Source: Clostridiaceae bacterium | GTDB lineage: Bacteria; Bacillota; Clostridia; Saccharofermentanales; DTU023 | DNA length: 47,043 nucleotides | NCBI GenBank assembly: GCA_012799825.1 | Contig: JAAZKK010000121.1 | Location: 1 to 47,043 of the forward strand | Reading direction: 5' to 3' | Shown here: piece after piece, positions 20,067 through 28,487 of the stretch | Layout: each line of letters begins with the position of its first letter | How positions within the stretch are numbered: the first letter of the stretch is position 1 | Position numbers and translations under genes: made by a program | The notes under the pieces: generated by a model | What the model saw: only the letters and a program-made list of their open reading frames with translations | What the model was told of the DNA's origin: nothing | The model's database searches: none

Positions 20067-21443
20067 TTATACGTATTCTGCGTTTTCCGCTACAATGTGG
20101 CGGTCATTCGGCAACAATGCGTTAAAGATAGGAACGCAAACCGCCGCAACGATGATTCCAAAAAGCGGAGGAACGCCTACATGGAAGCGATCGGTTATAA
20201 ACGCAACGACCGTTCCGAGGACATACGATACTACAGGACCGACGCGAATTGCTTTAAAGCGAATGTGCTCGAGTCGCGGCAGGCTGCGTTTGTAAGTGAA
20301 CAGATAATCTCCCAGCATAACGCCGCCGATCGGTGGAATGAAAATACCCAACAATACGAGGAAGTTGATAAGCTGGGCATAGATTCCCGTCATCGCCAAA
20401 ACGATGGAAATAATGAGTCCGCCGATCAAGAACGGAGTCTTGTTCGGTTTATTGAACATTTCTGCGCCGGCAACACCCCAAGCGTAGGCGCCCGCGTGCG
20501 CCGTCGTCCAGATGTTCAGCGTCAAAATGATCAAAGCCAACACCGTTACAACAGCGCCCATGCTCATCATGATGACGACAAAGTCCGACTCGTTGTAGGC
20601 CAATCCGCCGACAACACCGGCTGCGAGCATGATCGTATTGCCGATCATGAATGCAACGAATCCAGACCAGAAGCCTGCGCGAGCAGATTTTGAGAATCTG
20701 GACCAGTTGCAGGCCTGCGTTCCCATCGAGGCAAACGTTCCCATGATCGCTGTCAACGCAGTTGCCACCGACATCTCTTCGGTCGGCATAACATTAAACA
20801 GCGCACTAAATCCACCTGCAGATTGTGATGCGACAATCGGGATGTAAATGACCAAAATCAGCAGCGCAGGCACGGCAACAATGGCGACCTTCTCAATCGC
20901 TTCATAGCCCCAAAGCGCCGTCACGCCGAAAACGAGTGCCCAGAACAGTGTGAACCAAATAGCATGTTGCGGCACGTTGAATGCGACCGCAAACATCTGT
21001 CCTACATATGAACTGACATAGGCGTACCAACCAATCTGTGTGCCTCCAAGCAAGAAACTCACCCACTTTGATCCGATCGTACCTAAGGTGTACCTTGAAA
21101 GCATCGCCGACGTGAGTCCTGTCTTCGCGCCAATGGCACAGTTGGCTGCGACATAGACTCCAAGAATCAGGTTGCCGACTAATGAAATCCAAATCAGATC
21201 TTTAAAGGTAAACGCCGCGGCAATCTGTGCGCCCGTGTTCATGGTCGGACTAAAGAATGTGATACCTAAAAGAACGGCAGCGACCGAGAAGAACGAGCGC
21301 CGCGCGCTTTTAGGCACATGCGTCAACGGATAATCCGGATCGATCGGTTTAGCATCAGTCTCAGGCGTTCCCTTTGCCTGTTCTGCAGATTGAACTTTCG
21401 CCGCGTCATCTACAGATGTTTCTTTTTTCTTAAGATCTTCCAT
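20067..21443 (-). CDS. NCS1-family permease (cytosine/purine permease, CodB-like)
   Basis: A 458-residue secondary transporter of the nucleobase-cation-symport-1 family with about 12 hydrophobic segments after a hydrophilic 50-residue N-terminus. The GTQIGWYAY segment of helix 3 and the NWSRFSKSARA loop after helix 6 match the CodB branch, which imports cytosine or related nucleobases and hydantoins by Na+ or H+ symport. The exact substrate is not readable. GGGAGG lies 5 nt before the ATG. A plausible promoter and a leader that can fold into a three-way junction precede it. The amidase and the small protein downstream suggest uptake of a nitrogen source. Confidence 0.85.
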   Translation of the reverse strand: MEDLKKKETSVDDAAKVQSAEQAKGTPETDAKPIDPDYPLTHVPKSARRSFFSVAAVLLGITFFSPTMNTGAQIAAAFTFKDLIWISLVGNLILGVYVAANCAIGAKTGLTSAMLSRYTLGTIGSKWVSFLLGGTQIGWYAYVSSYVGQMFAVAFNVPQHAIWFTLFWALVFGVTALWGYEAIEKVAIVAVPALLILVIYIPIVASQSAGGFSALFNVMPTEEMSVATALTAIMGTFASMGTQACNWSRFSKSARAGFWSGFVAFMIGNTIMLAAGVVGGLAYNESDFVVIMMSMGAVVTVLALIILTLNIWTTAHAGAYAWGVAGAEMFNKPNKTPFLIGGLIISIVLAMTGIYAQLINFLVLLGIFIPPIGGVMLGDYLFTYKRSLPRLEHIRFKAIRVGPVVSYVLGTVVAFITDRFHVGVPPLFGIIVAAVCVPIFNALLPNDRHIVAENAEYV

Positions 21444-21485
21444 AAAAACCTCCCATAATTCTCATAGTTTGGTGAATAGTTACCA

Positions 21486-21546
21486 CAGGGTTCCCGTTTT
21501 TAAGGCGGGTGTCGACGTTGTGCCACATAGATCGTCGCGCTCCCTG
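21486..21546 (-). ncRNA. Candidate structured leader (three-way junction) of the permease mRNA
   Basis: On the minus strand CAGGG (21546-21542) and CCCTG (21490-21486) close a helix. Between them lie two further helices, CGACG/CGTCG (21537-21533 with 21517-21513) and CCCG/CGGG (21509-21506 with 21496-21493). The junction strands are short (AGCG, ACA, AA). It lies in the predicted leader, 43 nt before the start codon. I could not match it to the conserved nucleotides of purine, TPP or guanidine riboswitches, so it is a structural candidate only. Confidence 0.35.
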
Positions 21547-21614
21547 ATTTTTCCTAAAAGATTTCAAATGGCTTTCATCATGTAATCCATGAAACATGTT
21601 GCAAGTATATTTGC

Positions 21615-21644
21615 ATTGTAACATTAATGGCAGAACAAAAACAA
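21615..21644 (-). promoter_or_regulatory. Candidate promoter of the permease gene
   Basis: On the minus strand TTGTTT (21644-21639), an 18-nt spacer, then TACAAT (21620-21615). The start would lie near 21608, giving a leader of about 165 nt. A second -10-like TATACT lies at 21609-21604. Confidence 0.5.
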
Positions 21645-21756
21645 TACTGTTGCGAATATTAATACTTTTCTTGTTCGTACGTCATAATCATTGTTTTATA
21701 AAGCTTTACAAGTCATTCTCTGTAATTGTCTGTCCGCCATTTCTTAAAATGTATTC

Positions 21757-21782
21757 AATGTAACGAAGCAATTTGTTACATT
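21757..21782. promoter_or_regulatory. Inverted repeat with TGTAAC/GTTACA half-sites
   Basis: AATGTAAC (21757-21764) and GTTACATT (21775-21782) are perfectly complementary across 10 nt. A related TGTAACATT occurs at the permease -10 region (21617-21625). This looks like operator half-sites for an unknown regulator. Confidence 0.35.
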
Positions 21783-22004
21783 ATGTAGCATTTATATAAA
21801 GTGTGATTTATCGGCATGTCATCACAGAGACGTGTTAATGATTTCTGTCATTTGATATCTGAATGTTATTGAAGGGTGCGCTTTTTGAAAGAGATAGGCG
21901 CTCTTACAGAATCAGTTTAGATCGGTTTGTAAAGGCATAAGGATAAAGAAAATGAAAAACTTGTTTTTACAGTTAAATTTTGTGCCATATAGCACACGTT
22001 TTGA

Positions 22005-22033
22005 TTGACAATATTTTCAATAAAGCGTAAAAT
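22005..22033 (+). promoter_or_regulatory. Sigma-A promoter of the ctsR operon
   Basis: TTGACA (22005-22010), 17-nt spacer, TAAAAT (22028-22033). The CtsR operator overlaps the predicted transcription start. Confidence 0.85.
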
Positions 22034-22036
22034 AAA

Positions 22037-22059
22037 AGTCAAAGAAAGTAAAAGTCAAA
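22037..22059 (+). promoter_or_regulatory. CtsR operator
   Basis: AGTCAAA-GAA-AGTAAAA (22037-22053) matches the known CtsR box (RGTCAAA-NAN-RGTCAAA) at all but one position. A third heptad AGTCAAA follows at 22053-22059. Placed directly downstream of the -10 box it would block transcription in unstressed cells, as known for Bacillus clp genes. Confidence 0.85.
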
Positions 22060-22097
22060 CACTGTACTCTATTAGACAGAAGAAGTGAGATTTTAAA

Positions 22098-22256
22098 ATG
22101 AGTGCTGACAGAAGGAAGATACGTCGCCCTAATAAGAGTGAACGAAGCCAAGATTACACGCATTTTGACATGCCTAGTGGACGCGACGGAAAATTCGGAG
22201 CTAACAGGATACCGCTCGCATTCACTATCATGCCCGGTGGACTACCCTCGCCTTGA
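22098..22256 (+). CDS. Possible leader ORF ahead of ctsR
   Basis: A 52-codon frame starting MSADRRKIRR and ending GGLPSP lies in the unusually long (about 290 nt) leader between the operon promoter and ctsR. Upstream GAAGTGAG is only a weak ribosome site. The peptide is basic with no recognised domain. A second frame (GTG at 22102) overlaps it, so coding is not decided. It may be a leader peptide or just open leader RNA. Confidence 0.25.
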   Translation: MSADRRKIRRPNKSERSQDYTHFDMPSGRDGKFGANRIPLAFTIMPGGLPSP

Positions 22257-22330
22257 AAAGCGCTGGAAGCGTGTTGTAAGTGCTGCCACACTTGATAGAA
22301 GATGATCAGCCTAGAGAAGGAAGCGAAAAC

Positions 22331-22804
22331 GTGAAAAGTATTAGTGACAGAATCGAAGAGGTTATTCTCAACTTGATTGAAGAACAGGACGGATCGTGTC
22401 AGATCGTCAGGAATGTGATGGCAGATAAAATGAAAGTTACCCCATCACAGATCACATACGTGCTATCGACGCGTTTTACCTATGAACAGGGTTTTCTTGT
22501 TGAGAGTCGTAGAGGAGGTTCAGGGTTCGTGCGTATCAAACGCGTTCCCTACTCCGATGCCTCCGATTATTTAATGCAGATTGTACGTTCTATGCCGGAA
22601 TCGCTGACCCAGCACGATCTTTATATTCTCGTTACCGGAATGAAAAACGACGACGTCGTCGCGGATGGAGTCGCTAGGATCATCATCTCGGCGCTGTCGA
22701 ATCGCAGTTTAGCACGGCTCTCGAATCCATTGCGGGATGAAGTGCGGTCCGACATTTGCAAAACGATCCTGACGTGTCTTGCCGCGCAAGGAGGAAGGGC
22801 ATGA
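22331..22804 (+). CDS. ctsR: Transcriptional repressor CtsR
   Basis: Winged-helix repressor of clp and related heat-shock genes. The 157-residue chain opens with SISDRIEEVILNL, then the DNA-binding helix with PSQITYVLSTRFT, and the glycine-rich wing ESRRGGSGFVRI (thermosensing in Bacillus). The C-terminal dimerisation and McsB-contact domain follows. The GTG at 22331 with GAAGGAAG about 6-8 nt upstream gives the usual family N-terminus; an upstream in-frame start at 22280 would add 17 unrelated residues. The stop overlaps mcsA (ATGA). Its own operator sits at the operon promoter, implying autoregulation. Confidence 0.93.
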   Translation: MKSISDRIEEVILNLIEEQDGSCQIVRNVMADKMKVTPSQITYVLSTRFTYEQGFLVESRRGGSGFVRIKRVPYSDASDYLMQIVRSMPESLTQHDLYILVTGMKNDDVVADGVARIIISALSNRSLARLSNPLRDEVRSDICKTILTCLAAQGGRA

Positions 22805-23544
22805 TTTGTCAACATTGTCATGAACGCGAAGCGCGTATTCATGTGAAGCGCGTCGTGAACGGAAAACGAGATGACATCTATCTTTGTGATCGCTGTGCCG
22901 CACAGAGAAACGTCGGCTTTACAAGCTCCAATATGCCGGGTCAGCATACGTTATGGAATGATCTTCTGGACGCGATGTTGCCGGGATCCGCGCTTTTCGG
23001 CCTGCCTTTCGCGGACGAAGAGCGCTCACCTCGCCCTCGCGGCATCGTTTGTCCCTCGTGTGGAGAGACGGAAGCGGAACTTAAAAAAACAGGGTTGCTC
23101 GGATGCCGTCATTGCTACGACACATTCGCAGAGCTTTTGACACCTGTTTTTCAGAAGGCACATGGACACACCCGTCATGTGAGCGATCGTTTTAAAGATA
23201 ATCACCTGTCGATTTCGCGTGAAAAAGTGCGCTCGAGCGATCTTATCACTTCAAAGGCGAACGAGTGTGATTTGGAAATAGAGGCACCCTTCCGGTTCGT
23301 TCATGCGGGAGAACGTCGCTCGACAGGCGATAACGAGGCGATGGCCGAGATCAAGCGGCTTCGCGCGGAACTTCAGGAGGCCGTTGATGCTGAGAACTAT
23401 GAGTTGGCGGCGCAGTTGCGCGATGCCATTTACGATATTGAAAAAAAAGCCGAAACAGAAAAGACGCCTAAAGAGCATACGAACAACAGTGATTTGTCGT
23501 CGGGCGACTGCGCAAAAGACGAACAAGATGACGGGTGCGAATGA
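22801..23544 (+). CDS. mcsA: McsA, zinc-binding activator of the McsB arginine kinase
   Basis: Adaptor that activates McsB and links it to ClpC. The 247-residue protein has four CxxC knuckles: CQHC (residues 3-6), CDRC, CPSC and CRHC. It ends with a UVR motif (EIKRLRAELQEAV...ENYELAAQLRD) near residues 182-215 and an acidic tail. The ATG at 22801 overlaps the ctsR stop and has AAGGAGGAAGG right before it, which decides against an in-frame start at 22756. It is longer than Bacillus McsA (about 185 residues), mainly in the linker and tail. Confidence 0.9.
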   Translation: MICQHCHEREARIHVKRVVNGKRDDIYLCDRCAAQRNVGFTSSNMPGQHTLWNDLLDAMLPGSALFGLPFADEERSPRPRGIVCPSCGETEAELKKTGLLGCRHCYDTFAELLTPVFQKAHGHTRHVSDRFKDNHLSISREKVRSSDLITSKANECDLEIEAPFRFVHAGERRSTGDNEAMAEIKRLRAELQEAVDAENYELAAQLRDAIYDIEKKAETEKTPKEHTNNSDLSSGDCAKDEQDDGCE

Positions 23545-23582
23545 GATACGACATGAACTTTGTGTGAAGCGAGATGTGAAAG

Positions 23583-24623
23583 ATGAGTGTGAGTTGGTAT
23601 TTGGAAGACGGACCGAGTGAAGACGTTGTCATCTCGACGCGTGTGCGTTTGGCACGCAATATTGACAACACACCTTTTCCTTGGCGTCTGACACCGGAGG
23701 AAAAAGACCAAGTGCGCGAACGCGTTGAAGTCGCATTCCGCGAAGTTTGTGACGCACAGGTTGAAAAACCGCTTGTCGTCGATCTGGCTAAGATGGACGA
23801 TATTGCCGTCACTGCCTTGGCTGATAAACGCGTCATAAGCAGAAACATGTTGAGAAAAAGAGAAGGTGAAGCGCTCTTTCTCTTCGGTGATGAGTCGGCA
23901 GGGATTCTCGTCAACGAAGAAGATCATCTCAGGCTATTCGCTATCGGCGCAGGCCTATGTTTTGAGAAAACAGCCTATGACGTATCAAAAAACGCAGCGG
24001 CTCTGGAAGAGCGGATCCCGATGGCAAAAAGCGAGAGGCTCGGATACCTTACGAGCTGTCCGACGAATACAGGGACCGGCATGCGCGCATCGTGTATGTT
24101 GCACATTCCGGGTCTTATCAGGACGGGCATCGTCGGCGATCTTTCTCGAAAACTGGCGCGAGCAGGTTTCGCGCTTCGAGGCGCAGATGGTGAAGGCAGC
24201 GAACCCTACGCCGACATGGTTCAACTTTCCAATCAAGTCACGCTCGGCGTAACGGAAGAAAGGACGCTTCAGGACATGACACAGCTTGCCGAAAACGTCG
24301 CCTCTGAAGAACGCAAAGCCAGACAGCAACTGTATGATCGCGACCGCGTCGGCTTGGAAGACAAGATCGGCCGCGTCAAAGGGAAGATGCTTTTTGCTCG
24401 GAGGATGTCGACGGAAGAGGCGATGAAAGGGCTATCACTTCTACGTCTCGGACGCGAGCTGGAACTGCCGGACATGCCGAAATACAGAACGATTCAAGCG
24501 CTTTTCGCCAGCGTCGGAGCGGGCGCTATCCAGCAGCAAATGGGACGGCCGCTCGACGGGTGGGAGCGAGATGAAGCGCGCGCGGACATCATCCGCGAGT
24601 GTTTGAGTCAAGAGAAAATATAA
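23583..24623 (+). CDS. mcsB: Protein-arginine kinase McsB
   Basis: Phosphorylates arginine residues on client proteins and on CtsR, marking them for ClpCP degradation. The 346-residue chain has the guanidino-kinase signatures STRVRLARN (near residue 19), NEEDHLR, the active-site Cys in LTSCPTNTGTGMRAS, and RASCM. The phosphoarginine-pocket region is present in the C-terminal part. It follows mcsA by 38 nt. The ribosome site is weak (GAAAG just before ATG), so expression may depend on upstream translation. Confidence 0.93.
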   Translation: MSVSWYLEDGPSEDVVISTRVRLARNIDNTPFPWRLTPEEKDQVRERVEVAFREVCDAQVEKPLVVDLAKMDDIAVTALADKRVISRNMLRKREGEALFLFGDESAGILVNEEDHLRLFAIGAGLCFEKTAYDVSKNAAALEERIPMAKSERLGYLTSCPTNTGTGMRASCMLHIPGLIRTGIVGDLSRKLARAGFALRGADGEGSEPYADMVQLSNQVTLGVTEERTLQDMTQLAENVASEERKARQQLYDRDRVGLEDKIGRVKGKMLFARRMSTEEAMKGLSLLRLGRELELPDMPKYRTIQALFASVGAGAIQQQMGRPLDGWERDEARADIIRECLSQEKI

Positions 24624-24812
24624 GGAAGCAAACCATATTGAAATCATGCGCTAACTAGGCGTCAGTCTAAAAAGAGACTCAATCTCAGGGAGAGTATCGA
24701 CTTCCTCAACTGCACGGTTCTATTATCCCATGTGGCTTATGGGATTAACAGAAAAAGCCGCTAAGGTACCAGCACTAGCTGAAATTAATATACTTAAGGA
24801 GAACAAACATAT
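24624..24812. other. 189-nt spacer between mcsB and clpC
   Basis: No gene. Two small hairpins are visible: AGTCT/AGACT (24664-24679) and ATCCCAT/ATGGGAT with a 7-nt loop (24725-24745). Neither has a U-tract, so they are more likely mRNA structure than terminators. No second CtsR box or clear promoter was seen, so clpC probably depends on the ctsR promoter. Confidence 0.5.
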
Positions 24813-27413
24813 ATGATGGTTAGATTTTCACAAAGGGCGGGACAGGCACTCGGCACAGCGTGGGTGACATCGCGCTCGTTTCAAACAGGATATATCGGAA
24901 CGGAGCACCTGCTTTTGGGGATCACAGCCGAAGGCAGCGGGGCATGTTGCGATCTTTTAAGTCAGGCAGGTGTCGATGAGGACCTCATCAGAAAGAACCT
25001 GATCCTTCTAAACCGCAAAGAGCCTGTCGACGTTCCCGAAGCGGAAATGGCGAAACTGGACGGCAATCAGATCATTAGCCAGATGACGCCGAGAACGCGT
25101 CGGGTCCTCAATCTCGCTGCGCGCGAAGCGGCGGCTTCCGGGCCGGCGGCGATCATTGAGCCGGAACATCTTTTACTTGGGATTTTGAGGGATGGCGACA
25201 GTGTTGCTGTGCGTATCCTCAATCAAGCCGGCGTCAATATACGTGCGCTTTACCGAGAGCTTTCTAATGCTCTCGCTCAAGGCGGCACGAGCGAGTCACA
25301 AGAGGGCGGGGGTGCCTATTCATCATCTACTAAAGAGCGCGCGTCAGATAAAAACGCGTCCGGACGAGAGCCTTTGAATCGCAAAACGGACACTCCGAAT
25401 TTGGATAAATTCAGTCGAGACATGACTGCGATGGCACAGGAAAACCGCTTTGACCCGATTATCGGTCGTCATGAGGAAATTCTCCGCGTTGAACAGATTC
25501 TCTGCCGACGGACGAAGAATAACCCCGTCCTGATCGGCGAGCCGGGCGTTGGGAAAACGGCCATCATAGAGGGGCTTGCCCAGAAAATCACGTCTAATCG
25601 CGTGCCGTCCATCCTACAGGGCAAACGTCTGCTGTCGCTCGACCTTTCAGGAATGGTGGCCGGATCGAAATACCGCGGCGAATTTGAGGATCGATTGAAA
25701 AAAGGTCTAGACGAAGCGATTAAAGCAGGCAACGTTGTGCTTTTCATCGATGAATTGCACACGATCGTCGGTGCCGGTGCGTCAGAAGGCGCTCTAGATG
25801 CGGCCAATATCTTAAAACCGATGCTGGCGCGCGGCGAAGTTCAAGTCATCGGTGCGACAACGATCGATGAATACCGCAAACATATTGAGAAAGACGCGGC
25901 GCTTGAACGCCGATTCATGCCGGTCATGGTCGATGAGCCGACACCGGAGGATGCGGTAGATATCCTGTTGGGTCTTCGCTCTAAATACGAGGAACATCAT
26001 CGAGTCAAGATCACCGAAGAAGCGATCCAAGAAGCCGTCAAACTGTCTTCCCGCTATATCACCGATCGGTTCTTGCCGGACAAGGCGATCGATTTGATCG
26101 ACGAAGCCGCGTCACGCCTAAGGCTTAATCGCACCGCCGATTCAAAGGAGCTTTATGAACTGCAGAGCGAACTTGAGAAAGTGCGAGCTGAGAAAGAAGA
26201 AGCTGTCTCCGATGAAGCTTTTGAGAAAGCGGCTGAGCTGAAGTCGAGGGAAGATGCTCTTGAAAAGAAGATTGAAGCCGGTCAAAGCGTTACAGAAGAA
26301 AAAAATCGCGACGCGTGGCCGCCGCTTACCGCGGACATGATCGCCGACATCGTATCGAGCTGGACGAATATCCCTGTAAATACGCTGACAGAAGATGACC
26401 ATGAGCGGCTTCGCAACTTGGAAGACGAGCTGAAAAAACGCGTACTCGGTCAAGACGAGGCCGTGACGGCCGTCGCAAAAGCGATTCGTCGCGGGCGCCT
26501 CGGTTTGAAAGATCCGAACCGGCCGATGGGATCCTTTATTTTCCTCGGCACAACAGGTGTCGGAAAGACGGAGCTTGCCAAAGCGCTGGCGGAGGCCATG
26601 TTCGGATATGAGAATGCGCTGATCCGTGTCGATATGTCTGAATATATGGAGAAGTTCGACGTCTCGAAGCTGATCGGCTCGCCGCCAGGTTACGTCGGCT
26701 ACGATGAGGGCGGTCAACTTACGGAAAAAGTGAGACGGCAGCCTTATTCCGTCGTCCTCTTCGATGAAGTTGAGAAAGCGCATCCCGACGTTTTGAACGC
26801 GCTTCTTCAGATTATGGAAGACGGCCGCTTGACCGATGGACAGGGACGGACGGTGGACTTTACGAATACCATCATCATCATGACGTCCAACATCGGCGCG
26901 CGCTTGCTTACGACGTCAGAAGGACGGCGCATCGGCTTTGGAACCGCCAATCAAATGCAGAGCGAAGAGGAAGACAACGCGATGATGTATGGCGGCAAAT
27001 CTTACGATGAGGCGAAGCAGCTTGTCATGGACGAGCTCCGCCGCACTTTTGCACCTGAGTTCATCAACCGCGTCGACGGCATCATCTTCTTCCACATGTT
27101 GAGCCCGGAGACGATGCGAAAGATCGTCGACATCATGTTGAACAATTTGATCGCGCGCATTGCCGATCTCGGTATCATGACCGATGTCACGGACGAAGCG
27201 AAAGATTACTTGGCGACGCGCGGCTACAAGCCGGAGTTCGGCGCCAGACCGCTCCGCCGTCTGATTCAGTCCGAAGTCGAAGACCGGTTCTCCGAAGCGT
27301 TACTTGACGGGATCATCGAGAAAGGTGACACAGTAATCGTCGACCTTGACGTTGAAACGGATCATCTCATCGTACTCCGCAAAGCGACAGACTCGACAGG
27401 GCAAGCTAACTAA
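24813..27413 (+). CDS. clpC: AAA+ unfoldase ClpC
   Basis: Hexameric ATPase that unfolds substrates and feeds them to ClpP. The order is typical: Clp-N repeats (about 1-145), a Ser/Gly-rich linker, the first AAA+ domain with Walker A GEPGVGKT (242-249) and Walker B LFIDELHT, the middle domain with a UVR-type coiled coil (about 445-490), the second AAA+ domain with Walker A GTTGVGKT (579-586) and LFDEVEKAH, and a C-terminal D2-small domain. A GF-containing loop (RRIGFG) at the ClpP-contact position is visible. Length 866 is slightly above Bacillus ClpC (810). AAGGAG lies 12 nt before the first of tandem ATGs. Confidence 0.95.
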   Translation: MMVRFSQRAGQALGTAWVTSRSFQTGYIGTEHLLLGITAEGSGACCDLLSQAGVDEDLIRKNLILLNRKEPVDVPEAEMAKLDGNQIISQMTPRTRRVLNLAAREAAASGPAAIIEPEHLLLGILRDGDSVAVRILNQAGVNIRALYRELSNALAQGGTSESQEGGGAYSSSTKERASDKNASGREPLNRKTDTPNLDKFSRDMTAMAQENRFDPIIGRHEEILRVEQILCRRTKNNPVLIGEPGVGKTAIIEGLAQKITSNRVPSILQGKRLLSLDLSGMVAGSKYRGEFEDRLKKGLDEAIKAGNVVLFIDELHTIVGAGASEGALDAANILKPMLARGEVQVIGATTIDEYRKHIEKDAALERRFMPVMVDEPTPEDAVDILLGLRSKYEEHHRVKITEEAIQEAVKLSSRYITDRFLPDKAIDLIDEAASRLRLNRTADSKELYELQSELEKVRAEKEEAVSDEAFEKAAELKSREDALEKKIEAGQSVTEEKNRDAWPPLTADMIADIVSSWTNIPVNTLTEDDHERLRNLEDELKKRVLGQDEAVTAVAKAIRRGRLGLKDPNRPMGSFIFLGTTGVGKTELAKALAEAMFGYENALIRVDMSEYMEKFDVSKLIGSPPGYVGYDEGGQLTEKVRRQPYSVVLFDEVEKAHPDVLNALLQIMEDGRLTDGQGRTVDFTNTIIIMTSNIGARLLTTSEGRRIGFGTANQMQSEEEDNAMMYGGKSYDEAKQLVMDELRRTFAPEFINRVDGIIFFHMLSPETMRKIVDIMLNNLIARIADLGIMTDVTDEAKDYLATRGYKPEFGARPLRRLIQSEVEDRFSEALLDGIIEKGDTVIVDLDVETDHLIVLRKATDSTGQAN

Positions 27414-27425
27414 TCATCCGTTTCG

Positions 27426-28103
27426 TTACGCGTTGTCGTTATTGCCGTTATTCAAATTTCTAAGATGTAAGTAAACGGTATTCTTTGATATACCAAGTTG
27501 TTTTGCAACAATGGCCACGGCGTCCTTGAACTGAAAGATATCCTTATCGTTCAGGATGCCGATAATGGCCTTATTGCGGTTTGATGAGAGAATAGACGGA
27601 TCGTTCAGAACAGCACGTTGAGCATTGATGGTCGCGCTTTTTAACAGGTCCTGCGAACTACTGGCGAAGTTTTCGACGGGATCTGTTTTTCCGTTTTCTT
27701 CCACAAACAGACCATTGAAAAATTTGTTCATCGGAATATCCATAAAAAAATTGATACATAAAAGACCGATGATCTGCTCATTTTCGCCCGTAATGGGAAG
27801 CGTTGCCGATCTAATCGGTGCACCGCTCTTGCTGTGATTGAAATACACGAGATTTTTGTGATTATTTCCACTTCGCTTAATTTCACTCAACATGCGAAGC
27901 GCAAGGTCTGTGATAGGTGCGCCCTCTTTACGACCGGTGTAATGTCCGTTGATCACCTTGACGGCTGATGAATCGAGATCTTCTAGGCTGTGAAGCACTA
28001 ATTCATAACCTTCTCCCAAAAACTGATCTAATCCTTCAAGGATTGAATAATACGATTTCAATATATGATGATCCGTTTCAGTGAGTGAAATGCCTCTTGC
28101 CAT
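27426..28103 (-). CDS. YheO-type transcriptional regulator (PAS-like plus HTH)
   Basis: A 225-residue DNA-binding regulator. The N-terminal YheO-like PAS domain (about 10-115) contains LVLHSLEDLD and NHSKSGAPIRSATLPI, which in this family probably senses a small ligand. The C-terminal helix-turn-helix is VAIVAKQLGISKNTVYLHLR (about 198-217). ATG at 28103 has AAAGAGG 9 nt upstream; an upstream in-frame start would add 21 basic residues and is less likely. It is divergent from the ridA operon and converges with clpC (12-nt gap). Control of that operon is inferred from position. Confidence 0.85.
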   Translation of the reverse strand: MARGISLTETDHHILKSYYSILEGLDQFLGEGYELVLHSLEDLDSSAVKVINGHYTGRKEGAPITDLALRMLSEIKRSGNNHKNLVYFNHSKSGAPIRSATLPITGENEQIIGLLCINFFMDIPMNKFFNGLFVEENGKTDPVENFASSSQDLLKSATINAQRAVLNDPSILSSNRNKAIIGILNDKDIFQFKDAVAIVAKQLGISKNTVYLHLRNLNNGNNDNA

Positions 28104-28163
28104 AAATGAATGCCTCTTTCTTTTTATCGCTGACTTATTTATTAGATGGATTGATTGTTTTCT

Positions 28164-28173
28164 CAATTAATTG
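28164..28173. promoter_or_regulatory. Palindrome at the regulator's transcription start
   Basis: CAATTAATTG is a perfect 10-bp palindrome just downstream of the regulator's -10 box, a position suited to autoregulation. It is short, so chance is possible. Confidence 0.3.
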
Positions 28174-28178
28174 TCGAC

Positions 28179-28207
28179 ATTATAGATTATTTCGTATTCA
28201 AGCGCAA
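28179..28207 (-). promoter_or_regulatory. Promoter of the YheO-type regulator
   Basis: On the minus strand TTGCGC (28207-28202), 17-nt spacer, TATAAT (28184-28179). The predicted leader is about 70 nt. Confidence 0.65.
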
Positions 28208-28352
28208 AATTAGGCATTAAATAAATCATCAGAAAAAATGCGGTAATGACAATTCCAAAACAATTCTTACGACACTTTAAGTGCGTTTTGATCGGCCATC
28301 AAATCAAAGTGAACAATTATTCAAGATTATAATATTTTTATGTATCAAGCAC

Positions 28353-28382
28353 TTGACAATAAAATAATTCATTGACTAAAAT
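28353..28382 (+). promoter_or_regulatory. Promoter of the ridA operon
   Basis: TTGACA (28353-28358), 18-nt spacer, TAAAAT (28377-28382). The start near 28389 falls inside the operator-like repeat. Confidence 0.7.
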
Positions 28383-28384
28383 AA

Positions 28385-28403
28385 GATCACGTCTCCCGTG
28401 ATC
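28385..28403. promoter_or_regulatory. Operator-like perfect inverted repeat
   Basis: GATCACG-TCTCC-CGTGATC: two 7-bp arms, perfectly complementary, directly behind the -10 box of the ridA operon. Occupancy would block transcription. The neighbouring YheO-type regulator is the natural candidate to bind it (inference). Confidence 0.55.
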
Positions 28404-28487
28404 GGTGTCAAGACCGCGGGCGGCGCAATCTTATTTATTGATATGCGAAATGACAGCTGCGTCATTACAAGGAAAGGAAATGGATCG

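Larger units (their letters stand above)
21444..22004. other. Intergenic region between the permease and ctsR
   Basis: No gene is recognised. On the permease side it holds the structured leader (21486-21546) and a promoter (21615-21644). In the middle lie TGTTACA-type repeats, including a perfect 8-bp inverted repeat at 21757-21782. On the ctsR side is the inverted repeat TGTGC-CATATA-GCACA (21981-21996), just upstream of the ctsR promoter. The DNA is clearly richer in A+T than the coding regions. Confidence 0.6.
28104..28487. other. Divergent control region between the YheO-type regulator and ridA
   Basis: No gene. It contains a promoter on each strand, a palindrome at the regulator start site and a perfect inverted repeat at the ridA start site, all listed separately. 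The centre is very A+T-rich. Confidence 0.6.

Noticed and set aside
21444-21610. Purine or TPP riboswitch before the NCS1 permease
   Set aside because: Expected because such permeases often carry one, but the conserved purine-junction bases and the TPP CTGAGA element are absent.
22240-22256. GGTGGACTACC in the ctsR leader resembles a T-box antiterminator sequence
   Set aside because: The full T-box core and a specifier-loop stem with terminator were not found, and ctsR is not a T-box-controlled gene.
22102-22305. 67-codon frame (GTG start) in the ctsR leader
   Set aside because: Overlaps another frame, has no ribosome site, and its end runs nearly into the ctsR ribosome site; looks like chance.
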